Shown one piece after another: positions 34,456 through 45,180 of a DNA stretch of 64,000 bases. The stretch covers positions 12,251,001-12,315,000 of the forward strand of contig JBBMNZ010000015.1 of the NCBI GenBank assembly GCA_037954325.1. Direction: 5' to 3'. Made by a program: the position numbers and the translations under genes. The stretch is from Fistularia commersonii (taxonomy: Eukaryota; Chordata; Actinopteri; Syngnathiformes; Fistulariidae). Every line of letters begins with the position of its first letter. Position 1 is the first letter of the stretch. The notes below the pieces were generated by a model, which worked only from the letters and a program-made list of their open reading frames with translations, ran no database searches and had not been told where the DNA came from.

Positions 34456-36637
34456 GTGTGTCACGTCATTGGTCGTAAACAAAGCAAACAGACGACCGCA
34501 GCCCCCCACCCCTTGTGTCCAATAGCTTCAAACCTGCTGTCGATCCTCCTAAACTCTGCTTTACGCAGAAATGGCCGCTGGCTTTAAGGAACATTTCTGA
34601 AGTTGACTCAGTGAACCGGCTGTCGGACGAGCACATGAATACACTGCCACTCACTAAGTCATGGTTTCTGCTCCCCCCCTCCAGGCCGGACCATTTGAGC
34701 TGTCACGTCAAGCACGTACATTCTTCAGAAAGGCCCTTCAAATGTCAAGTAACGGTAAGGGTTGCATCCTCACCACTCCTCCCCCCCCGGTGACGTCAAG
34801 GATGTGGCTGTATTTGTATTTGTATTTTTTTTTTTTTTTTTGGTCATGACCTTTGACCCCCCCTCCCCCCCTGTAGGCCTGCACCTCTGCTTTTGCCACC
34901 AAAGACAGACTCCGGTCCCACATGATCAGACATGAAGGGAAGGTGACCTGCAGCATCTGTGGGAAGATGCTGAGTGCCGCCTACATCACCAGCCACCTGA
35001 AGACCCACGGGCAGGCCAGCTTCAACTCCTGCAACAAAGGTACATCTGCAGGAGGCAGGGCAAGGAGGCAGGAGGCAGGGCTAAGGTGCTGAAGGCAGAA
35101 TGGGGAATGCGATTACAGCGCAAGGACACAGGAGGCAGGGTGAAGTGCAAGGATGCAGGATCCAGGGCGAGGACACAGGTGGCAACGTGAAGAATGTGGA
35201 TGCAGGGCGAGGACACAGGGTCAGGAAGCGAGAAGCAAGGTCTTGACACAGGAGGCAGGGCGAGGACGCAGAAGGCAAAGTGAAGAGTGAGGATGTAAGG
35301 TGAGGACACAAGAGCAAGGACCGTGGAGGCGGGACAAGGCAGCAGTGGGCAAAATCAAGACTGAGGATACAGATAGTGGAAGCGGGAGGCAGAATGCAGG
35401 CCTGGGACACTTGCTGAGGAGACAGGACTTTGTGCGAGGACATGGGAGGTAGTGTGTAGGCCTGGGATACAGGCGGATGACTTGAAGGGCAAGGTCAGGA
35501 CACAGGAAGCAGAGCCAGAATACAGGGTGAGGACCTGGAGGCAAAGTCAAGAATAGGATGCACGGTAGGAACACAGGATTTTGTTTAAGGCACGGGAGGT
35601 TGTATTCAGGCCCTGGACACAGAGCGAGGATGCAGGAGACAGAGTGAGGAGGCAGGAGGAAAGGGCGAAGAGGCAGGGTGTGGAGGACACCAGACTTTTT
35701 GGGAGGCAGGGGATACGCCAAGGACATCGGGTGAGAACATGAGGAACAATGTCAAGACAAAAGAAGCAGGGCAAGAACCTGGATGCAGAATCAAGAATGA
35801 GGATGCAAGGTGAGGAGGTAGCATGCAAGCCCAGGACAGTGCAAGGACACAGGGCAAGGATGCTGGAGGGAAGGGTGAGGATGCTGGAGACAGGCTGTGG
35901 ACAAAGGAAGCAGGGCAAAGACACTTGACTTTTTTATGAGACGGGGTGCAGGCCGAGGACAGAAAGTCAGGACACGGGAATCAGGGCTAGGACGCGGGAG
36001 GCAGGGCAAGGACCAAGAAAAAGGCAAAGTCAAGAATGAGGATGCAGGGTGAGGACACGGGACTTTGAGTGAGGACACAGGAGGTAGCGTGGAGGCCTAG
36101 AACCGAGGGGGAGGAAGTGAGGGACAAGATCAGGACACAGGAGACAGGATGAAGACTGCTGGATCTAGGACAAGGATGCATGAGGCAGGGTGCAGGCCTA
36201 CAATACTGGGTGAGAAAGTGAGAGGCAAGGTCATATTTGGGCTCTAACCTCGGTCGTCTTTGGTTCCAGGAGCCAGTGAGGTCTGCAACTCTGCCTCAGC
36301 CACGCCCGTCACCGCCTCCGCCCCCATCACCTCGGCAATGAACCGGGGAAACTCGGGCGCCAACAACGCCGTCACCATCGCCGCCCAAATGAACATTACC
36401 ACCAACACGGTGAACATCACGTCGCCCGTCAGCTTGCAGCACCCGGTCACCATCACCGGCCCCGTCAACATCACCTCCGTCAACATCCCCGCCACCGCGC
36501 CCATGAACATCGCCCACCCGGTCGCCATCACCACCCCCATGCCCATGAACATCGCTGGGCCGCTCAACATCGCTATGCGGCCGGTGGACAGCATGCCCTT
36601 CCTGTCCCAGGTGCTGCCCTCCACGCCGCCTTGGTAG
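24188..36637 (+). CDS. vezf1: Vascular endothelial zinc finger 1, complete
   Basis: VEZF1 is a nuclear C2H2 zinc-finger transcription factor that binds G-rich DNA and acts in vascular development and CpG-island protection. Coding exons: 24188-24220, 30485-31233, 34685-34748, 34877-35039, 36270-36637; spliced length 1377 nt, 458 residues (human 521). The 11-residue first exon MEPSWSTFLFQ is the counterpart of MEANWTAFLFQ. Six fingers at about 87-109, 192-214, 220-242, 250-274, 279-301 and 305-326; the linker SDEKPFECP is conserved. The tail (about 337-458) is a run of NIT/PVNI/PVTI motifs ending STPPW. The mammalian glutamine run between finger six and the tail is absent. Start chosen by homology to the short first exon; a 6.3-kb first intron follows. 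vezf1 itself cannot be split into a or b paralogue here. Confidence 0.95.
25590..26100. repeat. Three diverged copies of a CCTCGTAG...AGCAGTAGCTCCACC module
   Basis: CCTCGTAGCTTTGGGTC / CCTCGTAGTTTCAGGTC / CCTCGTAGTTCAGGGTC are each followed about 10 bases later by GTAGCTCCACCTCGTC or close variants, then by CAAAACAACGATGG in two copies. Spacing about 150-170 bases. Confidence 0.6.
27720..28062 (+). mobile_element. 5'-truncated RTE-like LINE, end of reverse transcriptase
   Basis: An open frame at 27750-28040 reads RNESIRGTAHVRCFGEKLRE then LRWLGHVQWRD and GRRSRGRPERRFMDVVREDV, ending in a stop. This is the well-known C-terminal tail of fish RTE-type LINE ORFs. It ends in an A/G-rich tail. 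Insertion is in sense orientation within vezf1 intron 1. Confidence 0.8.
30485..31233 (+). CDS. vezf1: vezf1 coding exon 2, fingers 1-3 and start of 4
   Basis: From ANEALHHQHQVAQNSLLPLL to CSVCGKGFSR. The acceptor is a tandem cagcag: use of the first adds one glutamine (start 30482). Donor gtaaag, phase 2. Confidence 0.95.
31234..34684 (+). other. vezf1 intron 2
   Basis: 3.4 kb with no supported exon. A (TG)n at 34426-34460 and a poly-T run at 34150 are the only clear repeats. Confidence 0.6.
34685..34748 (+). CDS. vezf1: vezf1 coding exon 3, rest of finger 4
   Basis: PDHLSCHVKHVHSSERPFKC plus Q, donor gtaacg. A stronger-looking gtaagg lies six bases further but would insert two residues into finger 5. 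Confidence 0.93.
34877..35039 (+). CDS. vezf1: vezf1 coding exon 4, fingers 5 and 6
   Basis: ACTSAFATKDRLRSHMIRHE then GKVTCSICGKMLSAAYITSH; acceptor ccctgtag, donor gtacat, phase 1 out. Confidence 0.95.
35045..36235. repeat. GGACACAGGAGGCAGGGCAA minisatellite
   Basis: About 1.2 kb of degenerate tandem copies of a roughly 20-40 base unit (AGGACACAGGAGGCAGGG, AGGATGCAGGGTGAGG) filling vezf1 intron 4 almost completely. Strand-asymmetric: purine-rich on plus. Confidence 0.9.
36270..36637 (+). CDS. vezf1: vezf1 coding exon 5, NIT-rich tail and stop
   Basis: Starts GASEVCNSAS and ends PFLSQVLPSTPPW with TAG. Repeated NITSPV, PVTITGPVNIT and NIAHPVAIT words match the human tail. Confidence 0.95.
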
Positions 36638-38175
36638 ACGGCGGGGGTGGCCCAGCGAGCTCCGGACTCCACACTCAAAGGGAACATGAAGTTAGACTGT
36701 TTGTCCTCCTCCCGGCGCCCCCCCTTCCCCCCCCCCTTCCTCCGCCCCCAACCCCATACTAGATGCTAACACTAGTCGGAGGAGCTGCCACCAGCTGGGG
36801 GGGCGCCGAGGAGGCGAGGCAAGAGGACATAGTTTAGACCGTTAGGGTGAAGCTGTGATCGGACACGACACGAGTGGAGATGTTTTTTTTTAATGAAGAG
36901 GAGACGAGGAAGGACGAAGAAGCAATAACTCGCTCTTTTAGGATCCTGCCCCTCCTCCTCCTCCTCCTCCCCCCCCCGGGGGGAGGCGGGGCCAGGGGGT
37001 GTCAGCACCGCTGTTTTTTTTTAACTCTTGCCTGCTAATCTGTTGAAACTTATAGGAAGAGTGTATGATCTGGAGAGTACTTCCGCCAGTACCTCCTCCT
37101 CCTGGAAAGTACTTCTACCAGTACTTTAGAAGTCCCCCTTCCCCTGTAGAGGTACAAGTACTAACGTGTACAGTCCATACTGGTGTATGTCCTCCTTACT
37201 TGGGGGGGCAAAACCTTTTGGACCAGGAGGAGTCCTGCTTTTATTTACTCCTTGTGTTCTCCTCTTGGAACCTTCTCTCCCCATCTCTTTTTCCCCTCCC
37301 TCTCTCGCCCCTACATCCCTCACTCCCTCCCTTCCACCCCCCCTGCACTGAAAGTTTGTTGCTCAGCAGTATTAATGAAGGTCAGAGCTGCTCTGGTCCG
37401 GTTCTCCTCTTCCTCCTCATGTGTCTTCAGAACCCTGTACCTACCGTTTGGCCCTGAGACGGTACTTTGACCGCCCCTCTGCAGGAAGAACGCACAAGTA
37501 CTGTCCCACTACCCCAGAACCCTGGACCTCCCTGACCCCCACCATGTTTACCACCAGCTCCCCCCTCCATCTTGTTTCCTCCCCTGATGCCGGGATGGCG
37601 ACAAGACGTCCACAGAGTGACTTAACCGTCCAGGACACCCCCCTCCCCATTTGCCCCAACGAGACACTGACCCCGAGTCCTCGGCGTGGAACCGCTTTGA
37701 CATCCTTGTTTGTTCATTTGTTCTAAATGCATGATTGTCTCCACCCCCCCCCCCCGGTTCTTCACTGTGAAGACCAAAGGAAGGAGCTGCCGTCCCCCCC
37801 CCCCCGCCCCAGTGCTAGGAGGCAACGGGAGGAGGACGAGGAGGAAGAGGAAGAGGACCCCCCCCCCCCCCAACCCCCGTCGGGAGCAGCTGAATGTATA
37901 TGTTTGTACAGACGTATGTTAGCGGGCAGAAGGTGGTAGCTAGGTAGACCCCAGGACGAATAACCTTTTTATAAACCTTTTGTATTAGAGGACTAACAGG
38001 TGGTTTTGTACGGACCAGACTCCGCCTCCCCCCAGCCCAGGCTCCTCCACCTGGGCCGGCGAGCGCCAGCATTCCCACCTTTTCTAGATGTACCTTTTGT
38101 CAGGTGGTCACGTCGACACGCGCCATGTTCCGTGCCTTTTATTTGGCTCGTCTGAATAAAAGAAAACTACCCACC
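36638..38175 (+). other. vezf1 3' UTR with polyadenylation signal
   Basis: From the TAG at 36637 the sequence is unique but full of short poly-C and poly-G runs. AATAAA at 38155-38160 is the first convincing polyadenylation signal, inside gtctgaataaaagaaaac. Confidence 0.7.
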
Positions 38176-40500
38176 GCGTCCGTCTGCGGCGCAACTTCTC
38201 GCAGGCTCCGCCTCCAAACATGAGGGGGGGGGGGGGCCAGCAGCGACACAGTTTGCAGACTGGGAGGTACCGCAGGGGGGGGGGGAGTCCACAGCCAATC
38301 ACAACGGAGTCTGCAGCAAGGGGCGTGGCTAAACCTGCCCAGGTCAGCTGTCAATCATCCAATCGTGCACACCTATGGACTGATACGTCCTCAATGATCC
38401 AACGCCCGTGTTTGGACTGAAGATGGAGAACCCAGGGGAGAATATCCACATAGAAAGAACATGGAACCAGGTTTTTGGTCCTGGTCTGAGGAACCTGCTG
38501 TGATTCCTCCTGAAGAACCAGAACCCCTGTCTCAGCACTGAGGCCAAGGAGCTGCTGGCCCTTCTGGATGGTTCTGGATGGCAGCAGCTCTCCACCAGTC
38601 CTCACTCCACATGTCTCTACATGAGAGCGGTTCCCTCGGCAGCTCCCGGTTCCTCAACGCCTGAGAAGGCTGGACGGGGAACCTGGATCCGGGTGTTTCG
38701 GCACAGAACCCCGGATCTGTCGGCAGTTCTCCAGAAGATCTGGAGAGCATGGCGGAGATTGTCGTGTTCCACCTTTGTACCAGCAGAGGGCGATGTCTAC
38801 TCACATTTACCGTGCCATGGGACCCTGGCTCCTGATTGGATGGACATCCTGATCTCCTGCTCGGGTTCTCGCCAAGTTCTCCCAAAAACAGCCTGAAGGT
38901 TCATGGAAGCCAAAATTGCCTGCAGGTGTGAACGCTTGGATGATTGACAGCAGACCCGTCCAGGTTAAACCCCGCCCCTCTCGCTTCAGGCTCAGCTGTG
39001 ATTGGCTCCTGGCCCCTGAGGTCCTGTCAATCAAGAGCGGGCGACGAAGACCGAGATCCAGGTTCCAGGGAGGCGTCCCAGGAGGGTCTGCGCCGGAAAG
39101 CGTCTCCCACTGTCGTAAAAAGGGTCTAATTGCTAATTGATGGGGGGAAAGAGGGTCGAACCCGGAATTTGACACCTGTGCGCGTGCTCGCACGTATGTG
39201 TAGGTGTGTGCGTGTGACCCCCCCCCTCCACCTCACGTGCGCATCCCGTGTGCCATCGACGGCTTTGGCGGGGAGCTCGCGCGACAAACGGTACCGGATT
39301 GCCTGCATCGCGCGCTAATCCCGGGTCACCTGGCCCGGGATTAGCGGGAGCGCGTCGGGACGCGGGCGCGCCCACGTTCCCGGTGTGTCGTCGAGGAGTA
39401 ACCACACCTCCCCGCGCTCGTGTCCCGCAGCACCGGAAGTCCAGCCGCCCCGCCGGGGAATCCGGACCGGAGGCGGACGAGAAGAACCCCCGTTTCCGGA
39501 CACGTGACGAAGGAGCCGCGGGACGTCTCACCTCCAGACAGGTAGAACGCGCAGCGGAGGGAGGACTTGCGCTTCTCCGGTGCAGGACTTGTACGCCTAA
39601 TGAGACGGTATCTGTCTTCAATGAAGTATTTTAGAAATCATGATCATTAAACTTCATAAAAGCCGTTGTATAATCAGTTGCAGTTGTAGTACTGTTTATA
39701 TTCAATAAGACTACGAAGTACTAGAACCTGGAAGTACTAGAAAGCACGCAGCATAGTATTCTCCAATACTTTAATAGCACGATGGAGCACTTCATTTGCT
39801 AAATCCACCTTACCCCCCAACCTCCTGGCAACGCAGTAGTACTCCATATATTGCAGTACCACGGTACGCGGGGAGGGGGGGTGGTATTATAAAGACACGG
39901 GTCACGTGTGGTCCGAGGCGGCGTGACGTCGACGGCACTAACCCGTCCGGAACCGGAACCGCGGGGTGGCACGCACGCACGCACGTGCAAAGCTGCCCTC
40001 CCTTCTAGAAACCTCTTTTTTATTTTATTTTTTTTTATTGTACATATGTACAAATAAACATGGCATGGTAGAATCGAATGTCAATGAAACCACCGGGGAT
40101 GAGGAAGCTTCTAGAAACATCTCATCTGAAACCCTTTGATGTTCCGCTACGCTCGGGAACTCCGCACCGACCGGAAGGAGCGCTTCCGGTTCAGGGCTGC
40201 GAGCCTGTTTTATTCATTTATTTATTTATCTATTTATAAATAGAACGAAGTATTCCAAAAAAAAAAGGGGGGGGGGGCACTTATTCACTAGAACGTCATC
40301 ACATCCGGATGAAAACATTATTTTTAAATATTTATGAAATGGATTTCCACATGTTTTCCAGCCCGGATGGGGGGGGGGGGCGGAGGAATTGTTTTAATAT
40401 TTATTTGTTTATTCATTCGTTAAATCCTGTCGTGCATGTGCGTGTGCATGTGTGTGTGTGGGGGGGGGGGTTGTCGCTGATATCACGGAAAGCGCGGGCG
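38176..40500. other. Intergenic region between vezf1 and ksr1
   Basis: Two diverged copies of the common fish repeat (38290-38430 and 38920-39100; both carry gattgacag/agctgtcaatc with cagccaatcac or gattggctcc). Then a CpG-rich block at 39180-39560 with a perfect inverted repeat at 39313-39346, then AT-rich sequence with poly-G runs. No gene recognised. Confidence 0.6.
39180..39560. promoter_or_regulatory. CpG-rich block upstream of ksr1
   Basis: Dense CpG (gcgcgc, cgggcgcgcccacg) about 1.4 kb above the ksr1 start; may be an upstream promoter or alternative first exon. No convincing coding exon with a donor was found. Confidence 0.35.
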
Positions 40501-40968
40501 TGTTCCCCCTCCACCCCCACCACCCCGACCATGTGACTCCATTTCCCGCCGTGCACCGCGCCGTGATGTTCCCCACAGCTGACAGACGCTGAAGCCTCCG
40601 CCGGAGTGAAGCTCGGCGGAACGGACGGAGAGCGAGCGAGTCGGTCTCGGACGTGGACGTGGACGTGGATCCCTCCCTCTCCCCCCCACGCAACCTTTTC
40701 CAGAACCACCCCCCTTCCCCCCTTCCCCTCTTCCCACCCACCTTCCCGCTTCCAGGGGGGAGCCGCGCACCTTGACTCCCCCCGCCAGCCGCGGAGGTCG
40801 AGCTGATGTCCCCCTGCAGCCGTGCCGAGTGACTCCCCCCTCCACGGCCGCCCACCCTTCCCCTTCCTCCCCCCTCCACCTCCACCCGGCGGGCCCCGAT
40901 GCGGAGGGATGGATAGCGCGTCTGGCAGCGGCGGGAACATGGTGGAGAGCGACGAGCAGCCGGAGAGG

Positions 40969-41006
<38 letters not shown>

Positions 41007-41160
41007 GGGGAGCGGCGGCGCGGCCGCGGCGCTCCACCAGTGCGAGTTGATCCAGAATATGATCGACATCTCCATCTCCAGCCTGCAGGGGCTCCGCACC
41101 AAGTGCGCCGCCTCCAACGACCTGACGCAGCAGGAGATCCGCACGTTGGAGGTGAGGTGG
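40500..41160 (+). promoter_or_regulatory. CpG-island promoter and 5' UTR of ksr1
   Basis: GC-rich, CpG-dense sequence leading into the first coding exon, with repeated GGACGTGGACGTGGA and CCCTCCCC tracts. A five-codon upstream ORF (ATG at 40899, stop ending 40916) overlaps the main start. Confidence 0.6.
40909..41151 (+). CDS. ksr1: ksr1 exon 1, glycine run and coiled coil
   Basis: MDSASGSGGNMVESDEQPER, a 12+ glycine run encoded by GGC repeats, an alanine patch, then CELIQNMIDISISSLQGLRT to LTQQEIRTLE. Phase 0, donor gtgagg. Confidence 0.95.
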
Positions 41161-43313
41161 GGTGGGGGGTGGGTGACTCGACGTGCATGAGGTTCGGGCC
41201 TTCCCGTGAGGTGGAGGAGAACATCAGGAGAACCCACATGGACATCCATGTTGTTGGAGGCTTGGACTGGATGGGGGTGGAGAACCAAGGGAAGAGAACA
41301 TGGAGAGGATCTTGTCTTCTCAGCCATGTTCTCCTGCCTGGTTCTCCTCCCCGCCATGGGGTTAAGCCCCCCCGCAGCCCTCCATGTTCTGGGTGGAAGG
41401 GGGTCGGCCTTGGACCTTCTGACCCCCCTGATTGGCTGTAGGCCATCGGAACCCGTCAGGTGCAATCCGAACGGCGAGGCGGCGTTCTCCACGGGAGGTC
41501 CTCCCATCAATGTCGGTGAAGGAGAACCAGGGTTCTCCGGCGATGTTCTCCGCCCACGCCTGGGTTCGTGCGTGCCCTCCGACCCGGCTGCCATCGCTCG
41601 GTTCTCCTGGGTTCCTCGGGTCGGTGTTTGAGAACCGTCCCCCCCGTACAAACCCGGGTTCCCGGTTCTCCAGGAGAACCCGCACGCTGAGCTGGACGCC
41701 GCTTTCGGCAGGAAGTGACCCCCCGACTACTTCCTGGAGCAGCATTGTTCTGCAGCAGATCCTGTGACTCCGGCCTTCCTGCTTCAGCCGGCAGGTGTGG
41801 AGGTCCAGGAGCCCGTCAGATGTTCCTCAGGTCACGGCTGGAAACAGCTTGTTTCATGACGTTCTAGCAGGTTCTCAACACCCTCTGACTGCTGGTTTAA
41901 TGCCCGACCCATGCAGGAGGGGAGAACCTGGTGTCTTGTTGGAGAACCTAAAGTGAGGAGATCCTGGTTCTACCACCCTTTGCACGAGTGCTTCTGGGGT
42001 CTGAGGGTCCCGAGCAGAAGCAGAACCTCTCCACCGGCGGTTGGCAGAAGGTTTCTCTGCAGGGTTTGGAAAACCCAGGCTGGTGAAACCCGAGCAGATG
42101 TTCTCCAGCACAAGAACCCAGAACCTCGAGAAGAAAAGGAAGGAGGACGATGAAGAAACTCGTCTGTTCCTCTTCCAAGCTGCACGACAGTTAGGGGTGT
42201 GTGTGTGTGAGGGAGTGTGTGTGTGTGTTCTCTGGACTTTTGTCAACTTTGCTGTCAAAGAAGGAGGGGCGGGGCTTAACCTTGGCAGGCCGGCTGTCAA
42301 TCATAGGGTCAGCTGTCAATCATCCCCCTTTCACCCTCAGTTTTTGGATGATGGTTGGAGAACGTGTGGAGAACCCAGGGTTGGTTCCTCCCGCTGTCCA
42401 GGTTCTGGGTAGAACCTCCTTTAGGACCGGTTCTCCTCACTAGACAGAACTTTCACTTCCTCCTTTTTCCTTTTTTTCGTTGTTGTTCGGAAACAAACCC
42501 TCAGATTAACCCCTCCTGAGAAGGTCGCCCCTTCATCACGTTCGTGGGGTCACATCGGGCGATGTGACATCCACCCCCCCCACCCCCCACCTCCCGGCGT
42601 AATCCTAATCTGACGTGAATCCAGAGCGGGGACAATCGGGAGTTCAGATTTTGTCTTAATCCCGCCGCCTTATTATGGGATGGATCCCGGCCTCAGGTTA
42701 CGGAGGGCGACCCTCGTAATCCCGCGTTAAATCCCCGCCGTTTGACCTTTGACCCGCCGATGCAAAGGAGTGGCGGCGGCGGCGGCGGCGGCGAGCGGTG
42801 AGCCGGCGGCGCCCGAGTGCAGTGGAGAGGCTGAGAGAGCTTCATTACTCCACTTGAACTGTGAGCTCCTGGAGAGGATAATGATGGAGGTGGAGCTCAT
42901 GACCACGTGGAGGTCCCACTCCACCTCCACGCCAACACAGCTTCACCAGACGCCTCCAACACTGTGGGTGAACGGTTGCTGATTGACAGCTGGGCAGGGA
43001 TGAATAGATGAATGAGTGGATGAAAAAAGTGTGTGTGTGAATGAATGAATGGATTCTTATGTCTGTCGCCATGGTGACAGAAGGTGTGTGTTCTACATGG
43101 AGAACCTCATCGTGAGAACCCCTGGGGTTAACCGGAGCCGCAGAACCCGGGGACGGAAGCGGCCACGTACGATTGGTGGTTGATTGAGGGGGCGTGGCTT
43201 CGTAGCTCCGCCTCCCCCCCCCCCCCCCCCCCCCCCCCCCGAGACGTGTTTCGTCCAGACACTGGACGAACACACTCTTCTCACCATGTTTGTCTCCTCC
43301 TGGAGAGAGGGAG

Positions 43314-43350
<37 letters not shown>

Positions 43351-44789
43351 TGTGGCTGCGTCTATATTTAGACATCTTTCTTCCTACGCTTTTTCAGGGT
43401 TGGCTGTTAAATAAGAAAATCAAATGACGTGCAAAGAGCTTGTGTGTTTGTGGGTGTGTGTGGGGGGGGCAGCCAATCAGCTTGCTGCTGTGTGTGACAT
43501 GACAACTGCATATGTTTGTGTGTGTGTGTCTGTGAGAAGACAATGGAGAATGTCGTGCTAGCTTAGAGGAAGCAGCCCCCCCCCCCCACGTCTCCATTTC
43601 CTGTTTTTTTCCCCGCTGGTGGAAGCTTCGGGCAGCGAGGGGTTAAATGTGAGCCGGAACCCGACCCGGCTCATTTGCTGATCAATATCCATTTGTGATC
43701 GATCAGGAATCTGGATCGGTCGATCCGTTGATCCGATCCATCAAGATACCCAATCGATCGATACGTTCACGGTAACATTCGGATCCTGACTGACCGCGAT
43801 ACCCGATCGATCCAGACTCCTAGACCGATCTGGATTTGTGATCAATCTGGAGAACTGATCGATGTAGTTCCCCTGTCATTATAGATCCCCGCTGATCCAG
43901 ATACCCAATCAATCTAGACACTTGATTGATCCAGGTCCCTGATGAAATTGGAACCACGATTGACCTAGATACCCTATTGATCCGTAGACCCAATCCATCT
44001 AGATTCCCGATCGATCAATCGCTGAACGATCTGCACACCCGATCGATCCAGAGACCCGATCGACTCAGAGGTCCGACATGTGATTGATCCGCGCAGCAGA
44101 TCTTTGGGTTCTGGATCCTCGCAGCCGGATGTTTTTTTACATCGCCATGGAAATGGTCTGATCAGTGAAGGGGTTCGTTCTGGACAGCGGCGGGGGGAGG
44201 GGGTGCGATCAATAGATCTTCCGATCGAGAGGATTATTGATCGACTCCTCCCTGCAGCCGTGGCTCGGTTCTGGTCCAAAACATACAGACACAGACGCAC
44301 ACACACACACACACACACGCACGCACGCCGACAGCATCTCAGCCCGGGGACAGCAGCGGCGGGGGAGGGGTGGCGGCCTGTCGTCGCCCCTGACGACCGG
44401 ACCATGTGACCCGAGATGTCTTCTCGCCGCTCGGTTCCTGGACAGGAAGAGGAACCCGACCCCCTCCGCCCGAGATTTCACAAGAACACGCCGTTAGAAA
44501 ACGAAACAGGAAGTGGGCGGGGCCACGAAGGAAGGAAGCTTTCACCAATCAGAGGCGGGCAGGGGTAATAATCGTCAATGTGTGTCAAGCTGGGACTGGG
44601 TCAGCGCACGCACACACACACACATACACACACGCATGCATGCACGCAGACACACGCGCACACATACACACACACACGCACACTCGGGCTCCATGGCGAC
44701 GGCTTTGCCTGTGGAGACAAAGGAGGCCACGGAGCGTATGCAGACACACACACGGATCCTGGTCACGTGACCCCGTGTGACCACACTGG

Positions 44790-44865
<76 letters not shown>

Positions 44866-45128
44866 TCACGGTGATGCCCCCCTGCCAAGAGAAACAGGGT
44901 GACATGAAACCGACACTGCTCTGCGGAGAGCACGCTCCCACACGGAGCCCTGTGATTGGCTGTCAGCCGGAGGGCGGGGTCATGTGACTGAGAAAACAAT
45001 GGCCGCCGTGGGATCAGCTGATCTGCTGTCTGTCTGCCCCCCCCACCCCCACCAGCATTAGGCCGTTGCCATGGTGATGTTTAGCTCTGCTGACAGGTGG
45101 GCTGTGACGCCACCCCTCCCCCTCCTCT

Positions 45129-45180
<52 letters not shown>

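Noticed and set aside
35022..36181. Chain of minus-strand frames rich in Ser, Leu, Cys, Pro
   Set aside because: Translations of the intron 4 minisatellite, no homology.
36244..36687. 147-codon minus-strand frame
   Set aside because: Antisense of the vezf1 last exon; composition driven.
40409..41651. Long minus-strand frames (184-412 codons) opposite ksr1 exon 1
   Set aside because: Antisense shadows of CpG-rich sequence; no recognisable domain or splice structure.
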